Shown here: in pieces, positions 46,001 to 55,015 of the stretch
Layout: each line of letters opens with the position of its first letter
Position numbering within the stretch: the stretch's first letter is position 1
Assembly: GCA_949987565.1 (NCBI GenBank)
Contig: OX465108.1
Location: 597,501-661,500 of the forward strand
DNA: 64,000 nt
DNA from: Luidia sarsii
Lineage: Eukaryota; Echinodermata; Asteroidea; Paxillosida; Luidiidae
Reading direction: 5' to 3'
The notes under the pieces: model-generated
The model's database searches: none
The model's input: the letters and a program-made list of their open reading frames with translations, nothing else
What the model was told of the DNA's origin: nothing
Translations under genes and position numbers: made by a program

Positions 46001-46465
46001 TTTTTTTTATTCTGACAGAAGTTATAAGTTGCATTAACTGGAACTTGATCTCGTCTGCCATTTTTCTAATCAGATTGTGTGTGTAAGAAGAATTTCGTAG
46101 GCATACTGTTCAGTGTCAAATAATTATGTTCCCAGTTCGGGAGTGTTTTAAACGATGCTCATTATTTTACTAAGGTTTTATTTTGATGTTTTTTAAATTT
46201 AATTTTCAAGTTTTCCTAGTGCATTGTTAAGCACCGAATCGAATGCCATGAATAATTCGAATGTTTTTGCTGAAAGGTGTCACTTCTTGAAAAGCGAACA
46301 TGTTGCGTTTGGGAAACAAACCTTTCATTTATTTCAGCTGTTGGATGAAAGCTATTACGCTAGGACACACGCAAAGCATTCAGATTAATGCCATTAAAGC
46401 AGCTACCCGCATAATTTAGATATTTATTCATCCAGTCGTCTTCTTATTTCGGTGAAGCGTTTTTC

Positions 46466-46515
46466 GAGCTTCAGACTTAATCTGAGGGTTATGGATTCGA
46501 GTCCGAAACCGGGCG
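46466..46515 (+). pseudogene. tRNA-Lys 3' fragment
   Basis: Only the part from the 3' side of the D arm onward remains (CAGACTTAATCTGAGGG ... ACCGGGCG); two bases are missing from the anticodon loop and the 5' acceptor strand and most of the D arm are gone. Cannot form a cloverleaf. Confidence 0.85.
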
Positions 46516-46615
46516 AATAGTTACAAATTTAATTTTCTAATTATTCTATTGCTATCATAACGGTGATAATTGCATTACGATTTCTACTCCACCGAGACTG
46601 AAAAAAGTGCGAATC

Positions 46616-46701
46616 CCTTCGATAGCTCAGTTGGTAGAGCGGTGGACTGTAGAATATACCAAGAAATCCATAGGTCGCTGGTTCGAATCCGGCTCGAAGG
46701 A
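46616..46701 (+). tRNA. tRNA-Tyr (GTA), copy 5
   Basis: Intact cloverleaf with 13-nt intron AATATACCAAGAA (46653-46665), unlike other introns in the array, flanked by sequence less similar to the mirrored units. Confidence 0.96.
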
Positions 46702-46960
46702 TTACATTTTACAGATTTACAATTTTAGAGTTCATGGAAGACATTTACATTGTATGATTTAGTTGTATTATCTCTCTATCTCTCCCTCGTTATCTTTATC
46801 ACCTTGCTTCTATCCTTGCATGATGAATAATTTGACAGTCATGCTTTTGCTTTCGTAGGCTATCGCAACTGCTTGCAGAAATTTGTCTTGCTAGGAAGTC
46901 CAAACTAATAGTGACACGGCAAACAGTATTCATACCATTAAATAACCGAGTAAAACGAGA

Positions 46961-47033
46961 GCCCGGTTAGCTCAGTCGGTAGAGCATCAGACTTTTAATT
47001 TGAGGGTCAAGGGTTCGAGTCCCTTACCGGGCG
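46961..47033 (+). tRNA. tRNA-Lys (TTT), copy 2
   Basis: 73 nt. A single C-to-T change in the 3' anticodon stem (TTTGA for TCTGA) replaces a G-C pair by G-U; the cloverleaf is otherwise intact. Confidence 0.95.
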
Positions 47034-47104
47034 AATTAAAAATTTTATCAAAAATGAGAGGAAAAAACGGACTATGATTTTTTAAAACATTATTTTGAAA
47101 AATG

Positions 47105-47205
47105 ATCGCAAATATATCGTTGACTGCACCGGGAGCCCGAGACCTCTGCTATGGTAAACCAAAGGTCTCGGGTTCATGTCCCGGCCCAGTGAAATGTTCC
47201 TTGCC
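47105..47205. mobile_element. tRNA-like foldback fragment in tRNA array
   Basis: Two inverted T-arm-like words, GGAGCCCGAGACCTCTG and AAGGTCTCGGGTTCATGTCC, face each other across a short loop. No full cloverleaf. Confidence 0.7.
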
Positions 47206-47457
47206 ATCTAAAAAAAAATTTTTTTTATTTTTTTTTATTTAATAAATGTGATTATGTTTTAAGAGTTAATTGTCTTTTTCGAAATCTCTTATTTCTTCTC
47301 CCACACAGCGGACATTGCTAGAGATATGTAATGAAGGTTCAAAATCATTAAATGTGTATGGCATATTTTTTTTGTATTATTAGACAGCCTTTTTAAAAAG
47401 AAATTGTGATAAAGAAAAAAAAATGTCAACACTAAATGTCATTTTATCAATAAGACC

Positions 47458-47505
47458 CCTTCGATAGCCCAGTTGATATAGAGCGGTGGACTATGGTATG
47501 TAGAA
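47458..47505 (+). pseudogene. tRNA-Tyr 5' fragment
   Basis: Starts CCTTCGATAGCCCAGTTG and keeps the A-box region through GCGGTGGACT, but has an inserted TA in the D loop and no T arm or 3' acceptor strand. Confidence 0.8.
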
Positions 47506-47719
47506 ATAGTCTAAAAAGAAGGAATATTTTTATTTTTGTTATTTGAAAAATGAAGTCACGACTGCAATGTGTTTTCAATGGCCCTTTAATGTCCCTTTCA
47601 GCAACCTTGGACAAGATATACATAGGCCTATATTAAATTATTATGCAGTATCCCTTTGTCAAAAATGATTGATTGATTGATTTGATAATGACCCTGTGGT
47701 TTCTGCACCTGAACGCAGA

Positions 47720-47792
47720 GCCCGGTTAGCTCAGTCGGTAGAGCATCAGACTTTTAATCTGAGGGTCAAGGGTTCGAGTCCCTTACCGGGCG
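47720..47792 (+). tRNA. tRNA-Lys (TTT), copy 3
   Basis: 73 nt, sequence identical to copy 1 through the gene; discriminator G. Last plus-strand gene of the array. Confidence 0.98.
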
Positions 47793-48192
47793 GATTAAAT
47801 TTTTGGATTTTCTTTCTTCTAATTTCATTGAGTATGTTCTGGTAAAGTAGCGGTGGTATATGTGATATTTTTTCCCAATCCGATTGTTGTATCTTTTCTT
47901 TTTTACGTAATTCATTCAACACAATACCCGCTCTGAAACCAGTCACTCCTACGTGTCATTTTGTGTAGTTTCAAAAATCAAGATTTCTTTTACCCCAAGC
48001 CTGACCTGAGGAAGAATGAGACAATGGTCCTGCTTAGGATTGAAATGTCAGGCCCTGTCATTTTTGGGATAATCATTCAAATCACTAACTCAGCACAATG
48101 AAACTGGTAATTAAATGACCCCGCTAACATCTTCAACATTGCCATTAGCCAGCGGCAGGTGTTACGAAGGCGAACTCGACCCTAATCATTTC

Positions 48193-48432
48193 TATTTCAA
48201 TTCTCTTCTAATTCACATCTGCCGCGCAGGTGCACCTTGTGTTCCTGATAATGATTGTGAATGATAGATGTTAGCGTTTTTTCTGCCTACAATAAAGGTC
48301 ATTCTAAGATCTCATTTTGTTAAATGTTGAATTACGTGTTCCATCTTTAATAAGCCAATACTAGCTACTCGTGCTGAAAGTAATGAATCAATGGAAAATA
48401 CTAACTGACATAGTTGACCAAAATTCAAATTT
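48193..48432 (-). repeat. 240-bp inverted repeat, right copy
   Basis: Reverse-complement partner of 45110-45349, same length. Together they bracket 3.3 kb holding three tRNA-Lys, three tRNA-Tyr and both tRNA fragments. Confidence 0.92.
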
Positions 48433-49468
48433 CCAAAAATTGAAATCTGGGTCTGACGTTTCGATCCTAGTATATAGGCCTACTGGGATCTTTCAAAGGA
48501 CCGTGAGGAGGAACCATTATGTCGGTTCCTTTGCCAGTTTGCCGAAGATATTGAGAATGGATTAGAAACCCTTGGGGTAGCAACTGTCCTTCAAAATAAT
48601 ATTACTTGTGATGAAGCACACAGTCACAGGCAGACATGATTACGTGCTTTAGAAACAATAGCCAGATTGAAGCAAAATTCAATTTCATTATTGAAAATAA
48701 AAAAACCACCGTTGATCCAAAAATAATACCATCCCCGTCTCTGTTTAAATTAACGTTAGGCGTGGGTGTATGGGTGTCCTCTCATTTTTTTTCTTTACCA
48801 GAACTGATCCAGGAAGAAAAAAACCTTTTTTTATGTAATGGCCCAATCTTCGTCTGTGAATCAACCGTTGAATACCTCTTTGTTTCTGCAAAGGCCCGTG
48901 TTAAAGAAAAATCGTGATTATTCCCGCCTTCTCCTCGTCCCACCAGTTCTTGTCAACGGCTGGCGTGTATTGCATGACGGTTTAATCAAGACGACGCCGG
49001 CGCAAGCAGATCAGGGGACCGAATCTGTCTCCAAAAATTCATAGGGGCCCGAGGCGGCGAAGCGCGTACAGCCGGTCTGCTGCCCCGTGCGGCCCCCGTC
49101 AACGAACTGCCTGGGACACGGTGAGTCGACCGAGTTACACCGGACTCGCACACCAATAGATACGAAGCCGGGCCTCAAGCAACGAGGCTGAGATCTCGGA
49201 GCCGACGCTCGTTCTCTTTATCTGAGATACCGATCTGCCCTCTAACTGCTACTTCAGCTTACCTCATGCACTCATCGAGTGCTTGGGTAGTCTCCCTGAT
49301 CGAAGGAAGGATGGACGGCGATCCAGCATTGCCTGTCATTCGATACAGAGTTACTGCCAAGGGTTGTTGCGCAGGAAAAGAGAAAAGTTACAACGAAATT
49401 GAATTTGTAGTCTAATAGGGTATATACTGATGAGAAATGACTCACTGATCCAAGTATTAAAAAAAAAA
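48433..49468. other. Centre of the tRNA array: AT-rich then GC-rich unassigned sequence
   Basis: A foldback arm at 48,445-48,500 is followed by AT-rich DNA and, at about 48,930-49,370, an unusually GC-rich segment (GCGGCGAAGCGCGTACAG; CCCCGTGCGGCCCCCGTC) without a recognised RNA or protein. I compared it mentally with snRNAs, 5S, 7SL, RNase P and MRP and saw no match. Confidence 0.5.
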
Positions 49469-49554
49469 TCCTCCGAGCCGGAATTGAACCAGCGACCTAT
49501 GGATGTCCTTCAATTTTCTACAGTCCACCGCTCTACCAACTGAGCTATCGGAGG
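49469..49554 (-). tRNA. tRNA-Tyr (GTA), copy 6, variant acceptor stem
   Basis: Acceptor CCTCCGA pairs with TCGGAGG: both strands changed from CCTTCGA/TCGAAGG, a compensated pair. The T loop is TTCAATT. Intron AAAATTGAAGGAC. It looks functional and is the most diverged full member. Confidence 0.95.
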
Positions 49555-49669
49555 GATTACGTAAGCAAAGAGTTTTCGTTATTTCATATAACATCAGGAA
49601 AACAAAAACCTCGATCGTTTGGACACTACAAACATCAAACATTTATTCCGCTAAAATACAGAGATATTG

Positions 49670-49830
49670 GGATCTGACGTTTTGATCTTAGCAGGACCTT
49701 TCTCAAAGCAGGACCTTTCAGGACCTTTCTCTGCCTTTGGGAAAGGCCCTGCATGCGAGGATCGAAACGTGAGTCCAACTAAATTTTGAGAATCGCATTT
49801 TGGTAATTTTAGTCAGTGATAGTTTGCAAC
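49670..49830 (+). mobile_element. Foldback-family copy inside the tRNA array
   Basis: Arms and tail present (GATCTTAGCAGGACC; GAGGATCGAAACGTGAG; TTAGTCAGTGATAGTTTGCA) between tRNA-Tyr copies 6 and 7. Confidence 0.85.
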
Positions 49831-49974
49831 ATTACTATAAATCATATAATCAAACACAATCACCATCCCACATAAACATCTAATACTCGTTAAAGATCCT
49901 CGATTTGAGGAGCATTTAGGCATTGTAATGTAATTGCAGTCAGAAGAAAAATAAAACACTTTCCAAAAAGGTAA

Positions 49975-50060
49975 TCCTTCGAGCCGGATTCGAACCAGCG
50001 ACCTATGGATATCTTTCCTTATTCTACAGTCCACCGCTCTACCAACTGAGCTATCGAAGG
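49975..50060 (-). tRNA. tRNA-Tyr (GTA), copy 7
   Basis: Intact cloverleaf; 13-nt intron identical to copy 3; TGACGTCA at 50068-50075, 7 bp upstream. Second member of a Lys-Tyr unit. Confidence 0.97.
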
Positions 50061-50183
50061 GTCATATTGACGTCAGTATCGTTGAAGTCATTAAACATTG
50101 TAATGTAATTATACCAGTCTGAAGAAAAAAATAATACAGGTTTCGTACACAATCGCATGTGAATTGGTAAAAGAAATTATATT

Positions 50184-50256
50184 CGCCCGGTAAGGGACTC
50201 GAACCCTTGACCCTCAGATTAAAAGTCTGATGCTCTACCGACTGAGCTAACCGGGC
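50184..50256 (-). tRNA. tRNA-Lys (TTT), copy 4
   Basis: 73 nt, intact, same sequence as copy 1. Followed 196 bp later by tRNA-Tyr copy 7. Confidence 0.98.
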
Positions 50257-50460
50257 TCTGAAAATCGCCCTTGTACATAAAAGTTAAAATGGTGAGATAC
50301 ACAGAGTTAAATTGATGATCTAAAAATAAAAGAAAATGCACTTATTGTAGGCGTGGAAAGCAAAGGTAAAATCAAATAAAAGTGACATGGATTGCGAAGC
50401 AAGTTGACAAAAGGACGATTGTGTAGTTATCCAGGCTACTTTATGTCTGCAAAAATGTAA

Positions 50461-50546
50461 TCCTTCAAGCCGGATTCGAACCAGCGACCTATGGATATCT
50501 CGCTTCGGTCTACAGTCCACCGCTCTACCAACTGGACTATCGAAGG
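50461..50546 (-). tRNA. tRNA-Tyr-like (GTA), copy 8, probably degenerate
   Basis: D stem 5' strand reads GTCC instead of GCTC, breaking pairs with GAGC, and the 3' acceptor strand is TTGAAGG, giving one G-U. B box and anticodon are intact, intron ACCGAAGCGAGAT. Likely decaying or a weak gene. Confidence 0.7.
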
Positions 50547-50624
50547 TTCACACTTTCAACATTCTCGTCTCTTTTTCATTTTTGCAAGTAAATAGTTTGA
50601 CGAAACAAAGTTACAAAAAGCTAA

Positions 50625-50710
50625 TCCTTCGAGCCGGATTCGAACCAGCGACCTATGGATATCTTTCCTTATTCTACAGTCCACCGCTCTACCAACTGAA
50701 CTATCGAAGG
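50625..50710 (-). tRNA. tRNA-Tyr (GTA), copy 9
   Basis: One D-stem change (GTTC for GCTC), tolerable as U-G. Intron identical to copy 3. The mirror partner is copy 4. Confidence 0.92.
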
Positions 50711-50789
50711 TTCACACTTTCAACATTCTCGTCTCTTTTTTCATTTTTGCAAGTAAATAGTTTGACGAAACAAAGTTACAAAAAGCTAA

Positions 50790-50875
50790 TCCTTCGAGCC
50801 GGATTCGAACCAGCGACCTATGGATATCTTTCCTTATTCTACAGTCCACCGCTCTACCAACTGAGCTATCGAAGG
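50790..50875 (-). tRNA. tRNA-Tyr (GTA), copy 10
   Basis: Intact; intron identical to copy 3; TGACGTCA at 50883-50890, 7 bp upstream. The mirror partner is copy 3. Confidence 0.97.
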
Positions 50876-51008
50876 GTCATATTGACGTCAGTATCGTTGA
50901 AGTCATTAAACATTGTAATGTAATTGCAGTCGGAAGAAAAATACAACAGATTTGGGAATCGACAATTACGTACACGATCGCATGTGATTTTTTAAAAGAA
51001 ATTCTATT

Positions 51009-51081
51009 CGCCCGGTAAGGGACTCGAACCCTTGACCCTCAGATTAAAAGTCTGATGCTCTACCGACTGAGCTAACCGGGC
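51009..51081 (-). tRNA. tRNA-Lys (TTT), copy 5
   Basis: 73 nt, intact. Spacing to tRNA-Tyr copy 10 is 206 bp, exactly as in the plus-strand Lys copy 1 to Tyr copy 3 pair. Confidence 0.98.
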
Positions 51082-51295
51082 TCTGAAAAACGCCCTTGTA
51101 CATAGAGTTAACTTGATGAGATACACTGAGTTAAGTTGATGTAAAAAATAATTCAAAATGCACTGATTCGAATATTTAACAAAAATGTGGGCGTGGAAAT
51201 CAAAGGTAAAATAAAATAAAATTGTTACGAAGCGAATTAATAAGGACGATGGTGCAATTATCCAAGCTACTTTATGTCATGCAAAAAAAAGGCAA

Positions 51296-51381
51296 TCCTT
51301 CGAGCCGGATTCGAACCAGCGACCTATGGATATCTCGTTTCGGTCTACAGTCCACCGCTCTACCAACTGAGCTATCGAAGG
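51296..51381 (-). tRNA. tRNA-Tyr (GTA), copy 11
   Basis: Intact; intron ACCGAAACGAGAT, related to copies 2 and 8. The mirror partner is copy 2. Confidence 0.97.
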
Positions 51382-51461
51382 TTCACACTTTCAACGTTCT
51401 CGTCTCTGTTTTTCATTTTAGCAAGGAAATAGTTTGAAGAAATAAAATTACAAAAAGATCT

Positions 51462-51546
51462 TCCTTCGAGCCGGATTCGAACCAGCGACCTATGGATATC
51501 ATTTTAAACCTACAGTCCACCGCTCTACCAACTGAGCTATCGAAGG
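51462..51546 (-). tRNA. tRNA-Tyr (GTA), copy 12
   Basis: 85 nt with the same 12-nt intron as copy 1; the ~80-bp spacer to copy 11 matches the copy 1-copy 2 spacer with only a few differences. Confidence 0.97.
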
Positions 51547-51861
51547 CTTCGTGAGAAGCTGTTTTTTCGTCCGCGTCATAAGAGAACCTTGTGTAGCCTC
51601 ACTGGTTGATTGAATTGCTCGGCTCACTTGAGTGTTTTTGAGAAAAAAGGATTTTCTTTGACAATAATTTTTGTTTTTATTGTGCATAAAAGGGGAAACG
51701 ATAACTCTGGGTTTTACTGTACGATTCATTTAGCATCACCTCATATAAAAGCTTTTAAAACAAACGAAGTTGAAAAAAAAAAAGATGATACAATAAGTAC
51801 TGACACGATTCACCAAGAAAATACAAAATAAAAGTAAGAAACGAAATACACACAAAAAACA

Positions 51862-51948
51862 TCCTTCGAGCCGGATTCGAACCAGCGACCTATGGATATC
51901 TTTCCTATAATCTACAGTCCACCGCTCTACCAACTGAGCTATCGAAGG
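51862..51948 (-). tRNA. tRNA-Tyr (GTA), copy 13
   Basis: Intact cloverleaf with a 14-nt intron (ATTATAGGAAAGAT). The upstream element reads TGACATCA, one base off the TGACGTCA of the other Lys-Tyr units. Confidence 0.96.
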
Positions 51949-52078
51949 GTCATATTGACATCAGTATCGTTGAAGTCATTAAACATTGTAATGTAATTAT
52001 ACCAGTCTGAAGAAAAAATAAAACTGTTTTGGGAATCGACAATCCGTAAAGAATGTGATGTGAAAAAAATATTCAATT

Positions 52079-52151
52079 CGCCCGGTAAGGGACTCGAACC
52101 CTTGACCCTCAGATTAAAAGTCTGATGCTCTACCGACTGAGCTAACCGGGC
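52079..52151 (-). tRNA. tRNA-Lys (TTT), copy 6
   Basis: 73 nt, intact; 203 bp upstream of tRNA-Tyr copy 13 in the transcription direction. Confidence 0.98.
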
Positions 52152-52381
52152 TCTGAATAACGCCCTTGTACATAGAGATAGTATAGAGTTACACTGAGTT
52201 AAGTTGACGATGTACAATATAAAAATGCACTGATTCGATTATTTACTCAACTTCAAGAAAATAATCGTAGGCGTAGAAGGGAAAGGTAAAATCAAATAAA
52301 ACTGACACGGATTACGCCAGCAAGTTGACAAAGGGACGACGGTGTAATCATCCAGGCTACTTTATGTCTGCAAAAATGTAA

Positions 52382-52467
52382 TCCTTCGAGCCGGATTCGA
52401 ACCAGGGACCTATGGATTTCAATCTTGACTCTACAGTCCACCGCTCTACTAACTGAGCTATCGAAGG
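52382..52467 (-). tRNA. tRNA-Tyr (GTA), copy 14
   Basis: Intron AGTCAAGATTGAA. One T-arm-side change (CCCTGG for GCTGG context) and one D-loop change; still folds, but less certain than the others. Confidence 0.88.
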
Positions 52468-52558
52468 TTCAAACAACTTGGTCACCCGTTAACTTAATAA
52501 ATAGGGACCAAGACTTATTCCTAATAACAATAAATATACAAGAAAATTGCCAACAATT

Positions 52559-52631
52559 CGCCCGGTAAGGGACTCGAACCCTCGACCCTCAGATTAAAAG
52601 TCTGATGCTCTACCGACTGAGCTAACCGGGC
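52559..52631 (-). tRNA. tRNA-Lys (TTT), copy 7
   Basis: 73 nt; one variable-loop change (GTCGAGG for GTCAAGG). Outermost minus-strand gene, at the right edge of the array. Confidence 0.97.
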
Positions 52632-53616
52632 TCTGTCGGAAGTACTCATTGGACGCTGACGTTTCACCTTTTATTTTAGATACAGCGTAAAAAGACAACG
52701 CATCATTTTAATTTTGTGGTTCTAAAAACCCTCAAAATGCACAAACATTTCCAAAAGCTGACTTACCGTGTCCACTGGGCAGTTAACTTCAGTATCAGTT
52801 GTGCAAAACCTCGCTTGGTTTCCTGGAAAAGTGAAATTCAGGCTGTAATTTGGACACGCTCCGTGTATGCGTGTGAACCATTTTCCACACCGTAACCTTT
52901 TGACCTCTGTCAAGTATTGTCCGAAAGCAGAACTCGTTCCAATATTGTAAGCAAATTATATAATAATAAAAAAATAAATGAAGATGATGACGAATTATGA
53001 AAGTTCGGATAGAATTTATTTTACCATGAAGTTAAATTATTTTTTAATTTTTTAAGAATAACATTTATCTGGGAACCAGTTTTTGGTTAAGGTCCTACTG
53101 GGGGTCAAATGTCAGGGTTGTCTAAATTTGAAAATTACGGCATCACTACGTCACGTCATTCTCGTCAAGATGAATAAAACCAACAGGAAAGCAACCCGCA
53201 AACCACAAAATAATATTCATTTTAATAACACACTTGTAAAATCACAATGGTTAGTCACAACAACAAAAAACAAATCTTCACCTATCATTATCAGGTCATA
53301 TAATGACTGAATCTATTTTTGTGAATGGGAGTGGAAAATCAGCATTGATCAGCTAGAAATTAAGACCGTTGGCTTAAATCTTGAAGAAATCTTCAGATCA
53401 ATTGCCAATATGCTTTGCTTTTGATGGATGTTTATCAATTATTATCAATTAGATTAAAAAAAATGCACCAAGTATCTTTTGTTCGGAATGTACAATATAC
53501 GGTATAAGCCTGAGTGACAAAAACTGATAACTGACATTGGTAAGTTAACCTGGAAAAAGGAAAATATACTTTTCCATTTTATGGCAGATATCTGTTCGAG
53601 GTTTCAACTGCTTTAG
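52632..53616. other. Spacer between tRNA array and minisatellite
   Basis: AT-rich; a foldback arm remnant at about 53,080-53,120 (GGTCCTACTGGGGGTCAAA). No gene was recognised. Confidence 0.6.
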
Positions 53617-55015
53617 ATGTGGGTGGGAAAGGGGGTGGGGTTGTCTTGGGAAAGGAGGTGGATGGGGGATGGGTGGGTTGTGGGTGGGAAACGGGTTGAG
53701 GGTGTCGGTGGGAAAGGGGTGGGGTTGTCTTGGGACAGGAGGTGGATGGGGGATGGGTTGGTTGTGGGTGGGAAACGGGTTGAGGGTGTCGGTGGGAAAG
53801 GGGTGGGGTTGTCTTGGGAAAGGAGGTAGATGGGGGAATGGGTTGGTTGTGGGTGGGAAACGGGTTGAGGGTGTCGGTGGGAAAGGGGTGGGGTTGTCTT
53901 GGGAAAGGAGGTAGATGGGGGAATGGGTGGGTTGTGGGTGGGAAACGGGGTGAGGGTGTCGGTGGGAAAGGGGTGGGGTTGTCTTGGGAAAGGGGGTGGA
54001 TGGGGGAATGGGTGGGTTGTGGGTGGGAAACGGGTTGAGGGTGTCGGTGGGAAAGGGGTGGGGTTGTCTTGGGAAAGGAGGTGGATGGGGGATGGGTTGG
54101 TTGTGGGTGGGAAACGGGTTGAGGGTGTCGGTGGGAAAGGGGTGGGGTTGTCTTGGGAAAGGAGGTAGATGGGGGAATGGGTTGGTTGTGGGTGGGAAAC
54201 GGGTTGAGGGTGTCGGTGGGAAAGGGGTGGGGTTGTCTTGGGAAAGGAGGTAGATGGGGGAATGGGTGGGTTGTGGGTGGGAAACGGGGTGAGGGTGTCG
54301 GTGGGAAAGGGGTGGGGTTGTCTTGGGAAAGGGGGTGGATGGGGGAATGGGTGGGTTGTGGGTGGGAAACGGGTTGAGGGTGTCGGTGGGAAAGGGGTGG
54401 GGTTGTCTTGGGAAAGGAGGTAGATGGGGGAATGGGTGGGTTGTGGGTGGGAAACGGGGTGAGGGTGTCGGTGGGAAAGGGGTGGGGTTGTCTTGGGAAA
54501 GGAGGTAGATGGGGGAATGGGTTGGTTGTGGGTGGGAAACGGGTTGAGGGTGTCGGTGGGAAAGGGGTGGGGTTGTCTTGGGAAAGGAGGTAGATGGGGG
54601 AATGGGTTGGTTGTGGGTGGGAAACGGGTTGAGGGTGTCGGTGGGAAAGGGGTCGGGTTGTCTTGGGAAAGGGGGTGGATGGGGGAATGGGTGGGTTGTG
54701 GGTGGGAAACGGGTTGAGGGTGTCGGTGGGAAAGGGGTGGGGTTGTCTTGGGAAAGGAGGTAGATGGGGGAATGGGTGGGTTGTGGGTGGGAAACGGGGT
54801 GAGGGTGTCGGTGGGAAAGGGGTCGGGTTGTCTTGGGAAAGGGGGTGGATGGGGGGATGGGTGGGTTGTGGGTGGGAAACGGGGTGAGGGTGTCGGTGGG
54901 AAGGGGTCGGGTTGTCTTGGGAAAGGGGGTGGATGGGGGGATGGGTGGGTTGTGGGTGGGAAACGGGGTGAGGGTGTCGGTGGGAAAGGGGGTGGGTTGT
55001 GGGTGAGAAAGGGGG
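53617..55015. repeat. 85-bp G-rich minisatellite, about 16 copies
   Basis: Highly regular unit containing GGTGGGAAAGGGGTGGGGTT, GTCTTGGGAAAGGAGG and GGGTGGGTTGTGGGTGGG; some copies are 84 bp. Because 85 is not a multiple of three, both strands are open in all frames, giving spurious Pro/His-rich frames of nearly 500 codons. Four G runs per unit are compatible with G-quadruplexes. Confidence 0.98.

Noticed and set aside
49020..49130. Possible splice donor GGGACACG|GTGAGTCG in the GC-rich segment
   Set aside because: Good donor context, but no matching acceptor, coding frame or homologous peptide was found, so it is not called an exon.
50582..50923. 113-codon frame repeating ILRAGFEPATYGYLSLFYSP
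   Set aside because: Translation of consecutive tRNA-Tyr genes on the opposite strand; AGFEPATYG-type peptides are a well-known artefact of tRNA T arms.
53990..55000. Regular ~85-bp spacing suggesting a CRISPR array
   Set aside because: No unique spacers between repeats; the whole unit is repeated, and the DNA is clearly animal nuclear.
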